Counted from the first letter of the stretch, positions 27,532 through 36,620 are shown. The stretch is 64,000 nt of DNA from Roseibium sp. (GCA_017643925.1 JAEPML010000018.1:1-64000), one strand, 5' to 3'. Numbers and translations are program-made. The notes: a model not told the origin generated them from the letters alone.

Positions 27532-27925
27532 TGTCTTTGACTTCTATTGGCAACCAGACGCGACATTGCGCAAGGTAAATTGTTCTTGTGCAGTCACTCT
27601 ATTCAGCTTGCTTGCTTCCAGCAAATAGTTTTTGAGTGTTCGAACTTCTCCAAACCTCATCCCCACTTCACGTATCTGCTTTGCTCTTCCCTAGCCGTCC
27701 GGTCACAATATCACCCTTGATCTGCTCTCTTCTTTCCCAAGCTCTCGGGAGAAATTGCAGGCAAGGAACCCGGAATACTCAAACTGCGTAACTGCACTGA
27801 CAATCCAGATTTCGCATTAGGTGCCGCAGGCTAACAACCTCGCGGTATTGCAGGCAGTTTTCAACGCAATCGTCAAACATCGTCTCCAAGGACGTCACAC
27901 CCTTCGACACAAACCTACACCTTGC
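27532..27925. other. Right end of island, no gene seen
   Basis: About 400 bp between marR and the right repeat, the place where an integrase would be expected next to attR. I find no open frame with recombinase motifs. The marR promoter should lie in the first 100 bp. Confidence 0.5.
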
Positions 27926-27977
27926 CAGCGGAATCATAATCCGCGTGTCGGGGGTTCAAGTCCCTCCTCCGCTACCA
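27926..27977 (+). repeat. Direct repeat, right attachment site (attR), partial tRNA-Met copy
   Basis: Exact 52-bp copy of the tRNA-Met 3' part (anticodon arm, variable loop, T arm, acceptor 3' strand and CCA). The 5' half of the tRNA is absent, so this is not a functional tRNA gene. Confidence 0.92.
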
Positions 27978-28269
27978 GTTTTCAGGACAACATGCGTCTG
28001 ATCTTGGGTTTACCAGGAGGTTTACCACTTGGTCGCGGCATTGCCTTGCTGAAGCCAACGAGCAGAAAACATATAAATAGATAATTCTGGACAATCCCCA
28101 CTTGTCATCTTCAGTTTCAAGTTGGCGGGGATCGAAAATGCTCGATCTCAGAAACTTGTAATTCCAATTCTTACCCTGCAGCTCCTGTTGCGGACGGCTT
28201 GAATTGACTGCGAACGATTGGATTTCAGGGATAGCCGCGATAAAGAGAGCGTGGGTTTGTCCTGTGTAA
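27978..28269. other. Non-coding flank after attR
   Basis: No supported gene. A short open frame (27992-28084) begins MRLILGLPGGLPLGRGIAL but crosses no recognisable domain. Confidence 0.4.
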
Positions 28270-29529
28270 CATCAGCAGGTACGACCAGGTCGGGGGCTCG
28301 GAACAATCAAAACACGAAACATCAAACGGCTGGTCTTCTATTTTCCCGGCTACGACTTGCGCCCCTTGCGTCGCACCTTTCCCCTAATTCGAACCGAGTG
28401 TCAGAATTTTTTGAAGCTCTACAAGTTGGATGGGGCTTTGGGTGAACCTTGCGAAAGTCATGAACCGGGCATCGGCCCGGCGACGTAGGAGGGACATGTC
28501 AACTGGCCCGAGTGTCACGTCGAAACGCGGTTTGTACAGCTCGGTTGGCGTGATGTGATCAAGTCCGATTTCGAGCGCTCCTGGCCGCGAACCATCATTG
28601 AAGGGCTTCGATCCTTTACCCTTTACGCCCTGGCCGGAGGCTTTCGCGCCGTCTGGAAGAGCAACTGGGCCCATGCGCTTTTCTGTCTCTATCCGGCCGT
28701 CGGCCTGTTGCTTTATCTGATGATCAGCCTCTTGCCGCCGCTTTTCCTGGCGTCAACAACGCTAGGCGCAATGGCTGCTGCCTTGCCCGGTTCGTAAACG
28801 GGTCTGACCTCGTGGGGCTTTTTTCTGGTCGGCAGCGGCGTCTGGATGGTGGCGATTTATGCATTCATGCAGTGGCTCGAACAGAAATCCTACTTCCGCT
28901 ACCTTGTGAACAGCTGGTACTTCATTGAGCGTTTAGCCCGAAATGAACACGGTCCGATGCACACACGCATCGAAGAGTGTGCCGACACGATCGTTACCAT
29001 GGCGGACAGCGTCGAGAATGAGGAAGTTGTGTTGGTATCGCATAGCCGCGGCACCTTCGTAGCGATCTATATACTTGCCGCAGTGCTGCGTCGCAATCCC
29101 GATTTCGGTAGCCGCAAGGGCGGCTTCTCCTTTGTCACGCTTGGACCTGCCTTCGACTGCCTTGGAGGCTACGGTGCGCAGCACGGTTTCGGCGAGGCAA
29201 TGGCAACAATTGCGCGTTCAGGCGTCCACTGGACTGATCTCTATTCACCTCACGATCCGATCTGCGGCGGTCGCACCACGCCGATCGCCCGTTATGCTGC
29301 GCTTACCAAGGCCGACGGCAGAAAGCCGGAACCAAGGCGTTTCAGCGTTCGTGTTCCCGACCGGATGTCGCCAGACGCTTTCCGCTACCTGCGCTACCGT
29401 TTCTTCAAGCTCCACTTCTGCTACTTCCTCGCGTCGGTGACCCCGGGTCTGTTTGATTTTTACCGGTTGACGTTGGGGCCGAAACGCGCCGTAGAGCAGC
29501 TAAAGGCCTGGAATACCGGTCAGGACTAA
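28270..29529 (+). pseudogene. Lipase-like membrane protein pseudogene with two in-frame stops and no start
   Basis: One continuous frame from about 28270 encodes LVFYFPGYDLRPLRR..., then stop TAG at 28486-28488, EGHVNWPECHVETRFVQLGW, RDVIKSDFERSW, two membrane spans (FCLYPAVGLLLYLMISLLPP), stop TAA at 28795-28797, then a soluble part with a Ser-hydrolase nucleophile-like motif (VLVSHSRGTFVA) and an intact C terminus. The two halves (28555-28797 and 28846-29529) are in the same phase, so the damage is nonsense mutation, not frameshift. No ATG/GTG/TTG opens the frame. The 3' fragment alone could still be translated from 28846. Confidence 0.75.
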
Positions 29530-30141
29530 ATCCTGGTTGGGACCTGGCGCCTTGTCGTCACATGTGGGTCCAGATACGCCGGTTGGCAAATAGGAAACCG
29601 TGGCCAATTTTCTCTGATCATTTGTGAAGCTTAAGACAGCGCAGCGAGCGCCATGTATGCAGAGATTCTAAGTTTTCTCGGCTGGATCGTAATTAGCGAG
29701 TCGGGGGGGAGAGCCTCTCATCTGCTACCAGTTTCCCCGCAACACCGCAGCTCTTGCCTCGCCACTCACTACCGGAACAGGAAGACAGTGTTAATTCAGT
29801 GCAAAGCTGCAAAAGCGCTGCGAGTTACCTGTTCACCGTGCGCAATTCGATACAAGAGCCAATTGCACGCCTGATAGAGAACGCGGACAAATCTCCAATG
29901 AGATCAGCCGCATCTTTCAATCCGACCTGCAGCACCTGACACCTCCGGTAGCCCCCGTGAGACCTGTGTGCGTTCGCCTGATGCCTTTTTTGTTGCAAGT
30001 GGGTCAATCATTGTTTCGTGCTGGATCGCGAGGCCATTCTCGAGACATCTTGAAGAAGTCGCAATACCGACAGGCAACCTCTTGCACGGCCCGGAGAATG
30101 CGATATGTTCTCTATATGTTCCATTTTTGACGAGTTGCAAA
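29530..30141. other. Decayed intergenic region
   Basis: 612 bp with no supported gene; it holds a degenerate tRNA-like remnant (29698-29730). Confidence 0.5.
29698..29730 (+). repeat. Degenerate third copy of the tRNA-Met 3' end
   Basis: Reads GAGTCGGGGGGGA-GAGCCTCTCATC-TGCTACCA, resembling the T-arm and acceptor 3' end of tRNA-Met, and is followed by GTTTCCCC, close to the ATTTCCC after the intact tRNA. Several mismatches, so the link is suggestive only. Confidence 0.4.
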
Positions 30142-30531
30142 ATGTCTTTGAATTACGTGATGATTGGCTCCAACGACGTTGTGAAAGCAAGGTCTTATTA
30201 CGACGCTGTCCTGCCCCTGATTGGTGGATCGGTTGTAATGGAATTCATGCCCCACGGGTTTTGCTATGGCCTGCGTGGAGGCGGGCGGATCTGGGTGACA
30301 CCGCCTTTCAACAAGGAAGAGGCAACGCCAGGCAATGGCAACATGGTTGGGCTGCTTTGCGAAAGCGAAGCTGAAGTGCAGGCGGCCCATGCGGCTGCGC
30401 TCTCTGCTGGTGGTGCCAATGAAGGAGAACCCGGGCCGCGTCCGCAATATGGACCTGATTTTTACGGAGCCTATGTCCGGGATCTTGACGGCAACAAGAT
30501 GAGTTTCGTGTATTTCGGCAACGCGGGCTGA
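30142..30531 (+). CDS. VOC-family (glyoxalase/dioxygenase fold) protein
   Basis: 129 aa from the ATG at 30142 (MSLNYVMIGSNDVVKARSYY); the longer open frame upstream lacks a ribosome site. Paired beta-alpha-beta-beta-beta modules: DVVKARSYYDAVLPLIGG, then YGAYVRDLDGNKMSFVYFG, the latter with the usual C-terminal metal-ligand region. Function within the superfamily is not predictable. Isolated between decayed regions. Confidence 0.82.
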   Translation: MSLNYVMIGSNDVVKARSYYDAVLPLIGGSVVMEFMPHGFCYGLRGGGRIWVTPPFNKEEATPGNGNMVGLLCESEAEVQAAHAAALSAGGANEGEPGPRPQYGPDFYGAYVRDLDGNKMSFVYFGNAG

Positions 30532-30590
30532 TCGCGCATCGCGCGCGAAAACTCAAGACCCGATCCCCTCGATCACGGCCTCGTGCAGAT

Positions 30591-30689
30591 TTCGGCAAGA
30601 CCTGCGTTTTCCTTGCCTCGGAAGAGGCGCGGTACATCAACGGCCAGAATATCCTGTCGGACGGCGGCATGAACCGCGCCGTGCGTTAA
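30591..30689 (+). pseudogene. C-terminal remnant of a short-chain dehydrogenase/reductase
   Basis: The frame FGKTCVFLASEEARYINGQ-NILSDGGMNRAVR ending in TAA at 30687 is the conserved SDR C terminus (FLAS-x-A-x-Y-x-x-G-x-x-x-x-x-DGG). The Rossmann motif and YxxxK active site are missing, since only 32 codons remain after the VOC gene. Confidence 0.7.
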
Positions 30690-30722
30690 CTGCAGGCGGC
30701 CAAGCTCCCTATATCGGAACGC

Positions 30723-32765
30723 TCACGCCCTGGTCGCCCACTCCGAGACAACGGCCCATCCCAATGCGTTGGTGCCGCAGCAGCTCACGGTAGAGGTTTG
30801 ACCCGCGACAGAAGGCGTACACACAAACGAAGCTGGCGAGGCACAGCAAGAGCATCCTGCCAGCAATCCTTTCTGGGCGATGAGAGATTGGGCCTCAGGT
30901 TCTTCGCGCACACCATGTGCCATTTGGCCTGCACCTTTCGCAGGAGACAGCATGGCTTTGTCAATCGCTTTCACGCTGCCAACGGGGAATAGCTCCCCTT
31001 CGAGCACTGTTCCCCAGATACCAATATTCTTGATCTTGTCAGGCTCCACCTCGAACGGATCCGCTTCAAGAATAGTAAAATTGGCAAACTTGCCCGGTGC
31101 AATCGAACCAAGCTCCGTCTCCAGTCGCAGGGACTGGGCGGCATCGATTGTTACGGCACGCAAGGCGTCTTCGACAGACAACCGATGCTCAGGCCCGGCG
31201 ACACGGTCTGAAACCGTTGTCCTGTTCACGCCGGCCCAGACAAGGAACAGTGGCTCTCCCGGGGCCATCGGCACATCCGAGTGAAACGAGATTGGTATGC
31301 CGTTCGCCTTGATGGGACCAACCGGTACGATGTCGTCTGCACGGTCTGGACCCAGTCCAATTTCTCCATATCGATCCGACAGCGCCGTCACATAGTAGGG
31401 ATTTGCGCTGACGATGCAGCCGAGCTCGGCAATGCGTTCTGCCTGGTCTTCCCGGGCATAGCCGAAATGCACAAATGTCGTGCGGTGATCGGGTCTTGGC
31501 TTGCGGCGCATGTTCCGTTCTACGGCATCCAGTATCATGTCAACCGCGAGATCGCCGGTCTGGTGGATGTGGAGCTGGTAGCCTGCCTCCCAATAGGCAT
31601 CGAAGGCCTCGTTGAATTCGTCCGGTTGCATAATCCACTCTCCGTGGAAGTCGTCTCCCTGGTAAGGTTCCGACACTTGCATCGCGAGGCTGTAAATTGC
31701 GCCGTCGGCAAAAAGCTTGACCTGTTTGGGCAGGAAGGCCGTCTTGCCTTCCCCCCATTCGAGCAGTTTCTCTGTCTCCTCGATGAGCGTTCCGTCTTCG
31801 AGATGCAACGCTGCCAGGGATTTGCCGTCTGGTATGAAATAGGTGCGAAGCGGACTATCTGATCCCGAGAACACTGCATTGGTTGCCTGTTGTAACGGTC
31901 GCGACAGTACCCCGCCGGGTTCGGCGGCCACGGTCACACCGGCGCGGTGCATGTAATCCCGGGTCAGTTCCAGTCCGGTTCCAAGCCGCTCGGGTGTCGC
32001 CAGAACGGGCGCTACCGTTGGCAGCACTGAAAACATGCCTGTTTCATAAAAGTGCCCTTGCTCGAAATTAGATTGCTCGAGAGCAAGACCTTCGAAGGTG
32101 TTCACGAGTTCTTCTGTTATTCCGAGAACATCAAGTGCGGCCGTATTGAAGATGAGTTCATGTGCGGAACGGTGAATGATGATGATCGGTCTTGTGCGGC
32201 TGATTTCGTCGAGTTGTGGTCGCCTGACTTCACCATGAAAGAAATGATGGTAGCCCCAGGAAAGGAGCAGGGCGTCCGGATCCTCCATCGCATCCTCCGC
32301 AGACGAAAGGCGTGCCCGGTACTCTTCCGCGTTGGCAGCCGCTCTTGAAAGACCTGTTGGCAGGTTCCAGTCCTCGATCGAGATAATCTCTGCGGTCAGG
32401 GTCAATGCTGCCAGGAATGGATGGACATGCTGGTCTATCAACCCGGCAATGATCACCTTGTCGGCAAAGGTCTCGTCAACCCGGAAAGGCTGTTGGCCAA
32501 TCCTGTCAATGACCTTTGCACGTGGTCCGGCAGTGAGGACGCGATCCCCAACAACAGCGACCGCGTCAACATCCTGTTCATTGCCCTCCATCGTGATCAC
32601 GCGTTTCGCTATGTAAACGGTTACCTCGGGCAAGACCTTGAGCTGGCTGCCAAGATCCTGAAGGGTGGATGCTGCATGAGAACCAGCAACATTGGCGACG
32701 ACCGCGGTCGACACGCCGGCCAACAGAGACAGCGCAGTGCGGCGCGACACCTTGGTCTTGTACAT
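30723..32765 (-). CDS. Tat-exported amidohydrolase (YtcJ-like) with Cys-rich C-terminal tail
   Basis: 680 aa from the ATG at 32765, preceded by GGAGG. Twin-arginine signal (SRRTALSLLAGVS). Amidohydrolase-3 fold: metal motif IAGLIDQHVHPF (about 108-119), QVKLFADGAI, HIHQTGD, VHFGYA, FHSDVPMAP, and the C-terminal SIAPGKFANFTIL. After the normal family end comes a tail of roughly 45 residues with six Cys (AGCSCC, FVC, SCCGTN). The substrate is unknown. It is divergent from the MBL pair; the shared 198-bp region carries a SoxR/SqrR-type operator. Confidence 0.88.
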   Translation of the reverse strand: MYKTKVSRRTALSLLAGVSTAVVANVAGSHAASTLQDLGSQLKVLPEVTVYIAKRVITMEGNEQDVDAVAVVGDRVLTAGPRAKVIDRIGQQPFRVDETFADKVIIAGLIDQHVHPFLAALTLTAEIISIEDWNLPTGLSRAAANAEEYRARLSSAEDAMEDPDALLLSWGYHHFFHGEVRRPQLDEISRTRPIIIIHRSAHELIFNTAALDVLGITEELVNTFEGLALEQSNFEQGHFYETGMFSVLPTVAPVLATPERLGTGLELTRDYMHRAGVTVAAEPGGVLSRPLQQATNAVFSGSDSPLRTYFIPDGKSLAALHLEDGTLIEETEKLLEWGEGKTAFLPKQVKLFADGAIYSLAMQVSEPYQGDDFHGEWIMQPDEFNEAFDAYWEAGYQLHIHQTGDLAVDMILDAVERNMRRKPRPDHRTTFVHFGYAREDQAERIAELGCIVSANPYYVTALSDRYGEIGLGPDRADDIVPVGPIKANGIPISFHSDVPMAPGEPLFLVWAGVNRTTVSDRVAGPEHRLSVEDALRAVTIDAAQSLRLETELGSIAPGKFANFTILEADPFEVEPDKIKNIGIWGTVLEGELFPVGSVKAIDKAMLSPAKGAGQMAHGVREEPEAQSLIAQKGLLAGCSCCASPASFVCTPSVAGQTSTVSCCGTNALGWAVVSEWATRA

Positions 32766-32926
32766 GCTCAACCTCCAGGAATGTTTGCAGGATGGTGCAA
32801 TATTGTGATGCCCTTGGGAAGCTCGGGAGCTAAATCCTTTCCCGCGTCAGAAGATTCTTTCACGAATTGCCGTGTCAGTTTCACACGCGCCTGAACTCGC
32901 TTGCGCAAGCTCTCAATTTAATACAT

Positions 32927-32942
32927 ATTCTAATATTAGAAT
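32927..32942. promoter_or_regulatory. ATTC-N8-GAAT operator upstream of MBL genes
   Basis: ATTCTAATATTAGAAT, a perfect 16-bp palindrome of the SqrR/BigR-type ATTC-N8-GAAT form, ending 21 bp before the MBL start at 32964. Binding by the window's SoxR is inferred. Confidence 0.7.
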
Positions 32943-32963
32943 TTAATGTTTTGAGGTTCTGTC

Positions 32964-33878
32964 ATGCCTGTGTCCCGACGCGCCTTCCTCGCAGGGTGCG
33001 CTAGCCTCCCGGTTTCTGCTCAGTTCAGTCGGCATGTGAAGGCCGATACGCCGATCGGCAAGGGCATGCTCACGACCATCAGCGATGGACACTTGACGCT
33101 ACCCGGCAGTTTCATTTTCGAACCGATGCCGCAGGACGAACTCCTTCCCCTTCTGAAACGCGTTGGTATTGAACAAAAAACACTGACCCCGGACTGCAAC
33201 GTTTCGCTTTATCGCGACGGGACACATACCGTCCTGTTCGATGTCGGTTCGGGCCCCGACTTTCAACCGACCGCCGGGAAATTGCTGGAAGGACTGGAAC
33301 TGGTCGGCGTTTCGCCGGAAGACGTCACCCATGTCGTCTTCACCCATGCACATCCCGACCACATCTGGGGCCTTCTGGACGAGTTCGACGATCCCCTCTT
33401 TTACGACGCAGCCTACATGATCCGGCGTACTGAATGGGATTACTGGTGGAACCCCGAGACGGTCAACACGATCGGCGAGGCCCGTGCGTCAATGGCGGTC
33501 GGCGCCAGGCGTCAGTTGGAAGCCATCGAGGATGCGGTCGCGTTTTTCGACGGGGGCGAAGAGATCCTGCCCGGTATTCAGGCGGTATCGACACACGGGC
33601 ACACGCCGGGCCACATGAGTTTCGAACTGCGCAGCGGCTCTGAGGCCGCCTTGATCCTGGGTGACGCCATCGGCAATCACCATGTCGCCTTCATGCGGCC
33701 GGACTGGCCGAGCGGTTCCGACCAGGATGCCGAAACGGCCGCGGTGACACGCAAGGCCTTGTTCGACCGGATCGTCGCGGACGACCTCAAGATAGCAGGC
33801 TTTCATCTACCCGGCGGTGGCATCGGGCGCGTCGAACCAACGTCTGACGGCTTTCGTTTCATTCCGGAGACAACCTGA
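32964..33878 (+). CDS. Tat-exported MBL-fold metallohydrolase (SoxG/H-like)
   Basis: 304 aa. Tat signal VSRRAFLAGCASLPVSA. Complete metallo-beta-lactamase motif HAHPDH (His128, His130, Asp132, His133), further ligands in STHGHTPGHMS and LGDAIGNHH. Exported hydrolases of this fold accompany sox genes in Paracoccus (soxG, soxH) and related clusters; a thiol- or persulfide-ester substrate is plausible but unproven. Its stop overlaps the next start (TGATG), so it is coupled to the second MBL protein. It converges with the sox run. Confidence 0.85.
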   Translation: MPVSRRAFLAGCASLPVSAQFSRHVKADTPIGKGMLTTISDGHLTLPGSFIFEPMPQDELLPLLKRVGIEQKTLTPDCNVSLYRDGTHTVLFDVGSGPDFQPTAGKLLEGLELVGVSPEDVTHVVFTHAHPDHIWGLLDEFDDPLFYDAAYMIRRTEWDYWWNPETVNTIGEARASMAVGARRQLEAIEDAVAFFDGGEEILPGIQAVSTHGHTPGHMSFELRSGSEAALILGDAIGNHHVAFMRPDWPSGSDQDAETAAVTRKALFDRIVADDLKIAGFHLPGGGIGRVEPTSDGFRFIPETT

Positions 33879-34825
33879 TGCGCATTGCGGGACTTCTCTT
33901 TGCCACCTGCCTCGCCGTTTCGGCCCATGCCAGCGAGGACATCGCGGACCAATATCCGGGATCTGCGCTCTATTCCAAACCCGTCGAGGTCATTCCCCAT
34001 GTCTGGTCCGCCATCGGGGCGACGGCGCCGCCATCCTATGAGAATTCGGGGCACAACAACAATCTCAGTTTCATCGTGACCGGCGACGGCGTGATCGTCA
34101 TCAACGGCGGCGCTGCCTATGTTCTCGCAAAGGCGCTACACGAGGAAATCAAGGCTGTCACGGATCAGCCGGTAAAGCTCGTCATCGACGAGAACGGCCA
34201 GGGTCACGCGATGCTCGGGAACTCCTATTGGTCCGAGCAGGGCGTACCCATCCTCGCGCATGTGGATGCAGCGCATGAAATCGAGGAAAACGGTCGCCGG
34301 ATCCTCGAGGCGATGAAGAAATACAATCGGGACAAGGCAGCCGGAACATTCGTCGCCCCGCCAACAGAGACTTTCGAAGACAGGCATCTCGTCGAAATGG
34401 GGAACTTTCGCATCGAGGTCCTGCATCTCGGCCCGGCTCATGGCCCCGGAGACACCCAGGTCTGGTTGCCCGAGCAAGGCCTCGTGATCGCAGGTGACAT
34501 GGCGTTTCACGAGCGCATGCTTCCGATATTCGAAGACACGATCGTTGCCGACTGGCTTGAGACGTGGGAAAGCGGGTTTGAGGCGCTGAACGCGACCTAT
34601 GTCATCCCGGGTCACGGACATCCGACCAACATGGACCAGGTGCGCCGCTACACGCATGGCTACCTGACGTACCTGCGCACGAAGATCGGAGAGCACCTGG
34701 AAAACGGTGGTGAACTCGCGGATGCCTATTACGTGGACCAGTCCCCCTATGCCCAGCTCGACACGTTTGAAGAGCTGGCGACGAAGAATGCAGGCCGCGT
34801 CTACGAGCAGATGGAATTCGAGTAG
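33878..34825 (+). CDS. Exported MBL-fold protein with altered metal motif (SoxH-like)
   Basis: 315 aa. Sec signal peptide (LLFATCLAVSAHA). MBL fold is clear (NNNLSFIVTGDGVIVINGG; LGPAHGPGDTQVW; VIAGDM; IPGHGHP), but where HxHxDH belongs the sequence is DENGQGHAMLGN: only the last His remains. It may bind metal differently or have lost hydrolase activity while keeping a binding role. Coupled to the intact MBL gene upstream. Confidence 0.82.
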   Translation: MRIAGLLFATCLAVSAHASEDIADQYPGSALYSKPVEVIPHVWSAIGATAPPSYENSGHNNNLSFIVTGDGVIVINGGAAYVLAKALHEEIKAVTDQPVKLVIDENGQGHAMLGNSYWSEQGVPILAHVDAAHEIEENGRRILEAMKKYNRDKAAGTFVAPPTETFEDRHLVEMGNFRIEVLHLGPAHGPGDTQVWLPEQGLVIAGDMAFHERMLPIFEDTIVADWLETWESGFEALNATYVIPGHGHPTNMDQVRRYTHGYLTYLRTKIGEHLENGGELADAYYVDQSPYAQLDTFEELATKNAGRVYEQMEFE

Positions 34826-34971
34826 CAATGCTCCCGAGTGGCGGCTTATTGAGACATCCGGTCTATCCCCCGCCCATTTCGACCTTCCGACACTCTGCCA
34901 TCCGGGAAAACGCAGGTTGATTGGCGACGCCCGGGCGGGAAAACCTTGCGGTCAGAGCCGGACGTCTTCGA

Positions 34972-36186
34972 CTACGCTGCGACCGGGCACCGGGCCAGTT
35001 CGCACCTCGTCCAGAGCGCCTCGAGCGCGGTGACAAGGTGATCGATGTCAGCAGATGAATGTACGGGCGACGGTGTGATGCGCAGTCTTTCCGTGCCCTT
35101 GGGAACCGTCGGATGGTTGATCGGCTGAATGTAGATCCCGAAATCCTTCAACAGGATGTCGGAGATGAACTTGCATTTCACCGGGTCTCCAACCATCACC
35201 GGAATGATGTGGCTCGGGTTGTCGATATGGGGCAGGCCGATCGCGTCAAGACGGCGTCTGACTTCAGCGACATTGGCCTGTTGAAGTCGTCGTTCCGCGT
35301 CGCTCGTCTTCAGGTGCCTGATTGAGGCAGCCGCGCCTGCCGCCACCGCCGGGGGCAACGCGGTGGTGAAAATGAAGCCGCTGGCAAAGGAGCGGACAAA
35401 GTCGCACAGCTCGGCCGATGCAGCTATGTAACCGCCAACGACACCAAAGGCCTTGCCGAGCGTTCCCTCGATCACGGTCACCCGGTCCATGACACCGTCC
35501 CGTTCGGCAATGCCACCGCCACGGGCGCCATAGAGACCGACCGCGTGGACCTCATCCAGATAGGTCATCGCGCCATAGCGGTCGGCGAGGTCACAGATCG
35601 CGGCAATCGGAGCAATGTCACCGTCCATCGAATAGACGCTCTCGAAGGCAATGAGTTTGGGTTGTTCCAGCGGCAACGCTGCCAGCCTGGCTTCCAGATC
35701 ATCCAGGTCATTGTGCTTCCAGATGACCTTCTGCGCCCGGCTGTGACGGATGCCCTCGATCATGGACGCATGATTGAGCGCATCGGACAGCACGACGCAA
35801 TCCGGGATGCGTGAGGCCAACGTTCCAAGCGCAGACCAGTTTGCCACGTAGCCAGACGTGAACAGCAGCGCCGCATCCTTGCCGTGAAGATCGGCCAGCT
35901 CGGCCTCAAGGAGGGCGTGTTCATGCGTGTTGCCGGAGATATTGCGGGTTCCGCCGGCACCAGCGCCACAGCGATCAAGGGCTTCGTGCATGGCACGCAG
36001 CACTTCGGGATGCTGGCCCATGCCCAGGTAATCGTTGGAGCACCAGATCGTCACGTCGCCCGGGCCGTTGTGGCACCTTGCATTTGGGAACGCCCCGCAA
36101 TGACGTTCCAGCTCGGCAAAGGTGCGATAGTTCCCCTCTTCCCGAAGGGCCCCCAGTTCGCTTCTGAAATACGCCTGATAGTCCAT
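34972..36186 (-). CDS. hemA: 5-aminolevulinate synthase
   Basis: 404 aa, normal length. PLP enzyme joining glycine and succinyl-CoA, first step of alphaproteobacterial haem synthesis. Motifs: WCSNDYLGMG, GAGAGGTRNISG, DEVHAVGLYG and Lys in EGTLGKAFGVVGGY. The ATG overlaps the stop of the DUF302 gene (TGATG), so it is translated as the last gene of the sox run. This is probably an extra, sox-linked copy; the main copy would be elsewhere. Confidence 0.95.
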   Translation of the reverse strand: MDYQAYFRSELGALREEGNYRTFAELERHCGAFPNARCHNGPGDVTIWCSNDYLGMGQHPEVLRAMHEALDRCGAGAGGTRNISGNTHEHALLEAELADLHGKDAALLFTSGYVANWSALGTLASRIPDCVVLSDALNHASMIEGIRHSRAQKVIWKHNDLDDLEARLAALPLEQPKLIAFESVYSMDGDIAPIAAICDLADRYGAMTYLDEVHAVGLYGARGGGIAERDGVMDRVTVIEGTLGKAFGVVGGYIAASAELCDFVRSFASGFIFTTALPPAVAAGAAASIRHLKTSDAERRLQQANVAEVRRRLDAIGLPHIDNPSHIIPVMVGDPVKCKFISDILLKDFGIYIQPINHPTVPKGTERLRITPSPVHSSADIDHLVTALEALWTRCELARCPVAA

Positions 36187-36620
36187 CAGTTGCCGATCGC
36201 CTCCGCAACGATCTGCTGCATGAGGTTTTCAACCGCCTGCATCGGACCGTCAGGATAGTCTTCGTGACCCACAATGACGCCCTCATCGGTTTCCATTACG
36301 AAAATCCCATAAGGGCAGTAGGTGATGTTCATCGGATCTTTTTCCATCACCTGGCGAGAAATGACGGCCGAGCAGAACAGGAATATATCAGCGTTCTTGA
36401 AGATCTTCTTGTCGCTGCCCACATCGGCACCGGTCCGATTGAGCATCTCGCCGACATGACTGACATAGTCGATCACCAGGCCCTGCCCGACAATTGCGCT
36501 TTCAACCGCAAAGGTCGCATCGTCGAACGTGCCGTCGAACGGGTAGGTAAAGGGTTTTTGCGCCAGCGCCGAGCCGCTGAGTGCAAGTCCAAACGCTGCA
36601 GCGAGTACGATAGATTTCAT
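36186..36620 (-). CDS. Exported DUF302 protein
   Basis: 144 aa with a Sec signal (MKSIVLAAAFGLALSGSALA). The core (FAVESAIVGQGLVIDYVSHVGEML, NADIFLFCSAVISRQVMEKDP, YCPYGIFVME) is the DUF302 fold, common in periplasmic proteins of sulfur and c-type cytochrome clusters, function unknown. It lies 91 bp after soxF and is coupled to hemA. Confidence 0.82.
   Translation of the reverse strand: MKSIVLAAAFGLALSGSALAQKPFTYPFDGTFDDATFAVESAIVGQGLVIDYVSHVGEMLNRTGADVGSDKKIFKNADIFLFCSAVISRQVMEKDPMNITYCPYGIFVMETDEGVIVGHEDYPDGPMQAVENLMQQIVAEAIGN

Larger units (their letters stand above)
19002..27977. mobile_element. 8.98-kb genomic island in tRNA-Met, signalling cargo, no integrase seen
   Basis: Bounded by 52-bp perfect direct repeats of the tRNA 3' end. 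Base composition drops visibly compared with both flanks, with long AT stretches (for example near 21590-21670). Cargo is purely regulatory: receiver-EAL and hybrid kinase on the plus strand; MarR, receiver, globin chemoreceptor and HD-GYP on the minus strand, meeting near 24.0 kb. No tyrosine recombinase, excisionase or transfer gene is visible, so it is either a non-autonomous island moved in trans or one that lost its integrase. Confidence 0.82.

Noticed and set aside
27821..28084. 87-aa ORF across attR
   Set aside because: It reads through the tRNA fragment and has no recognisable domain; judged chance.
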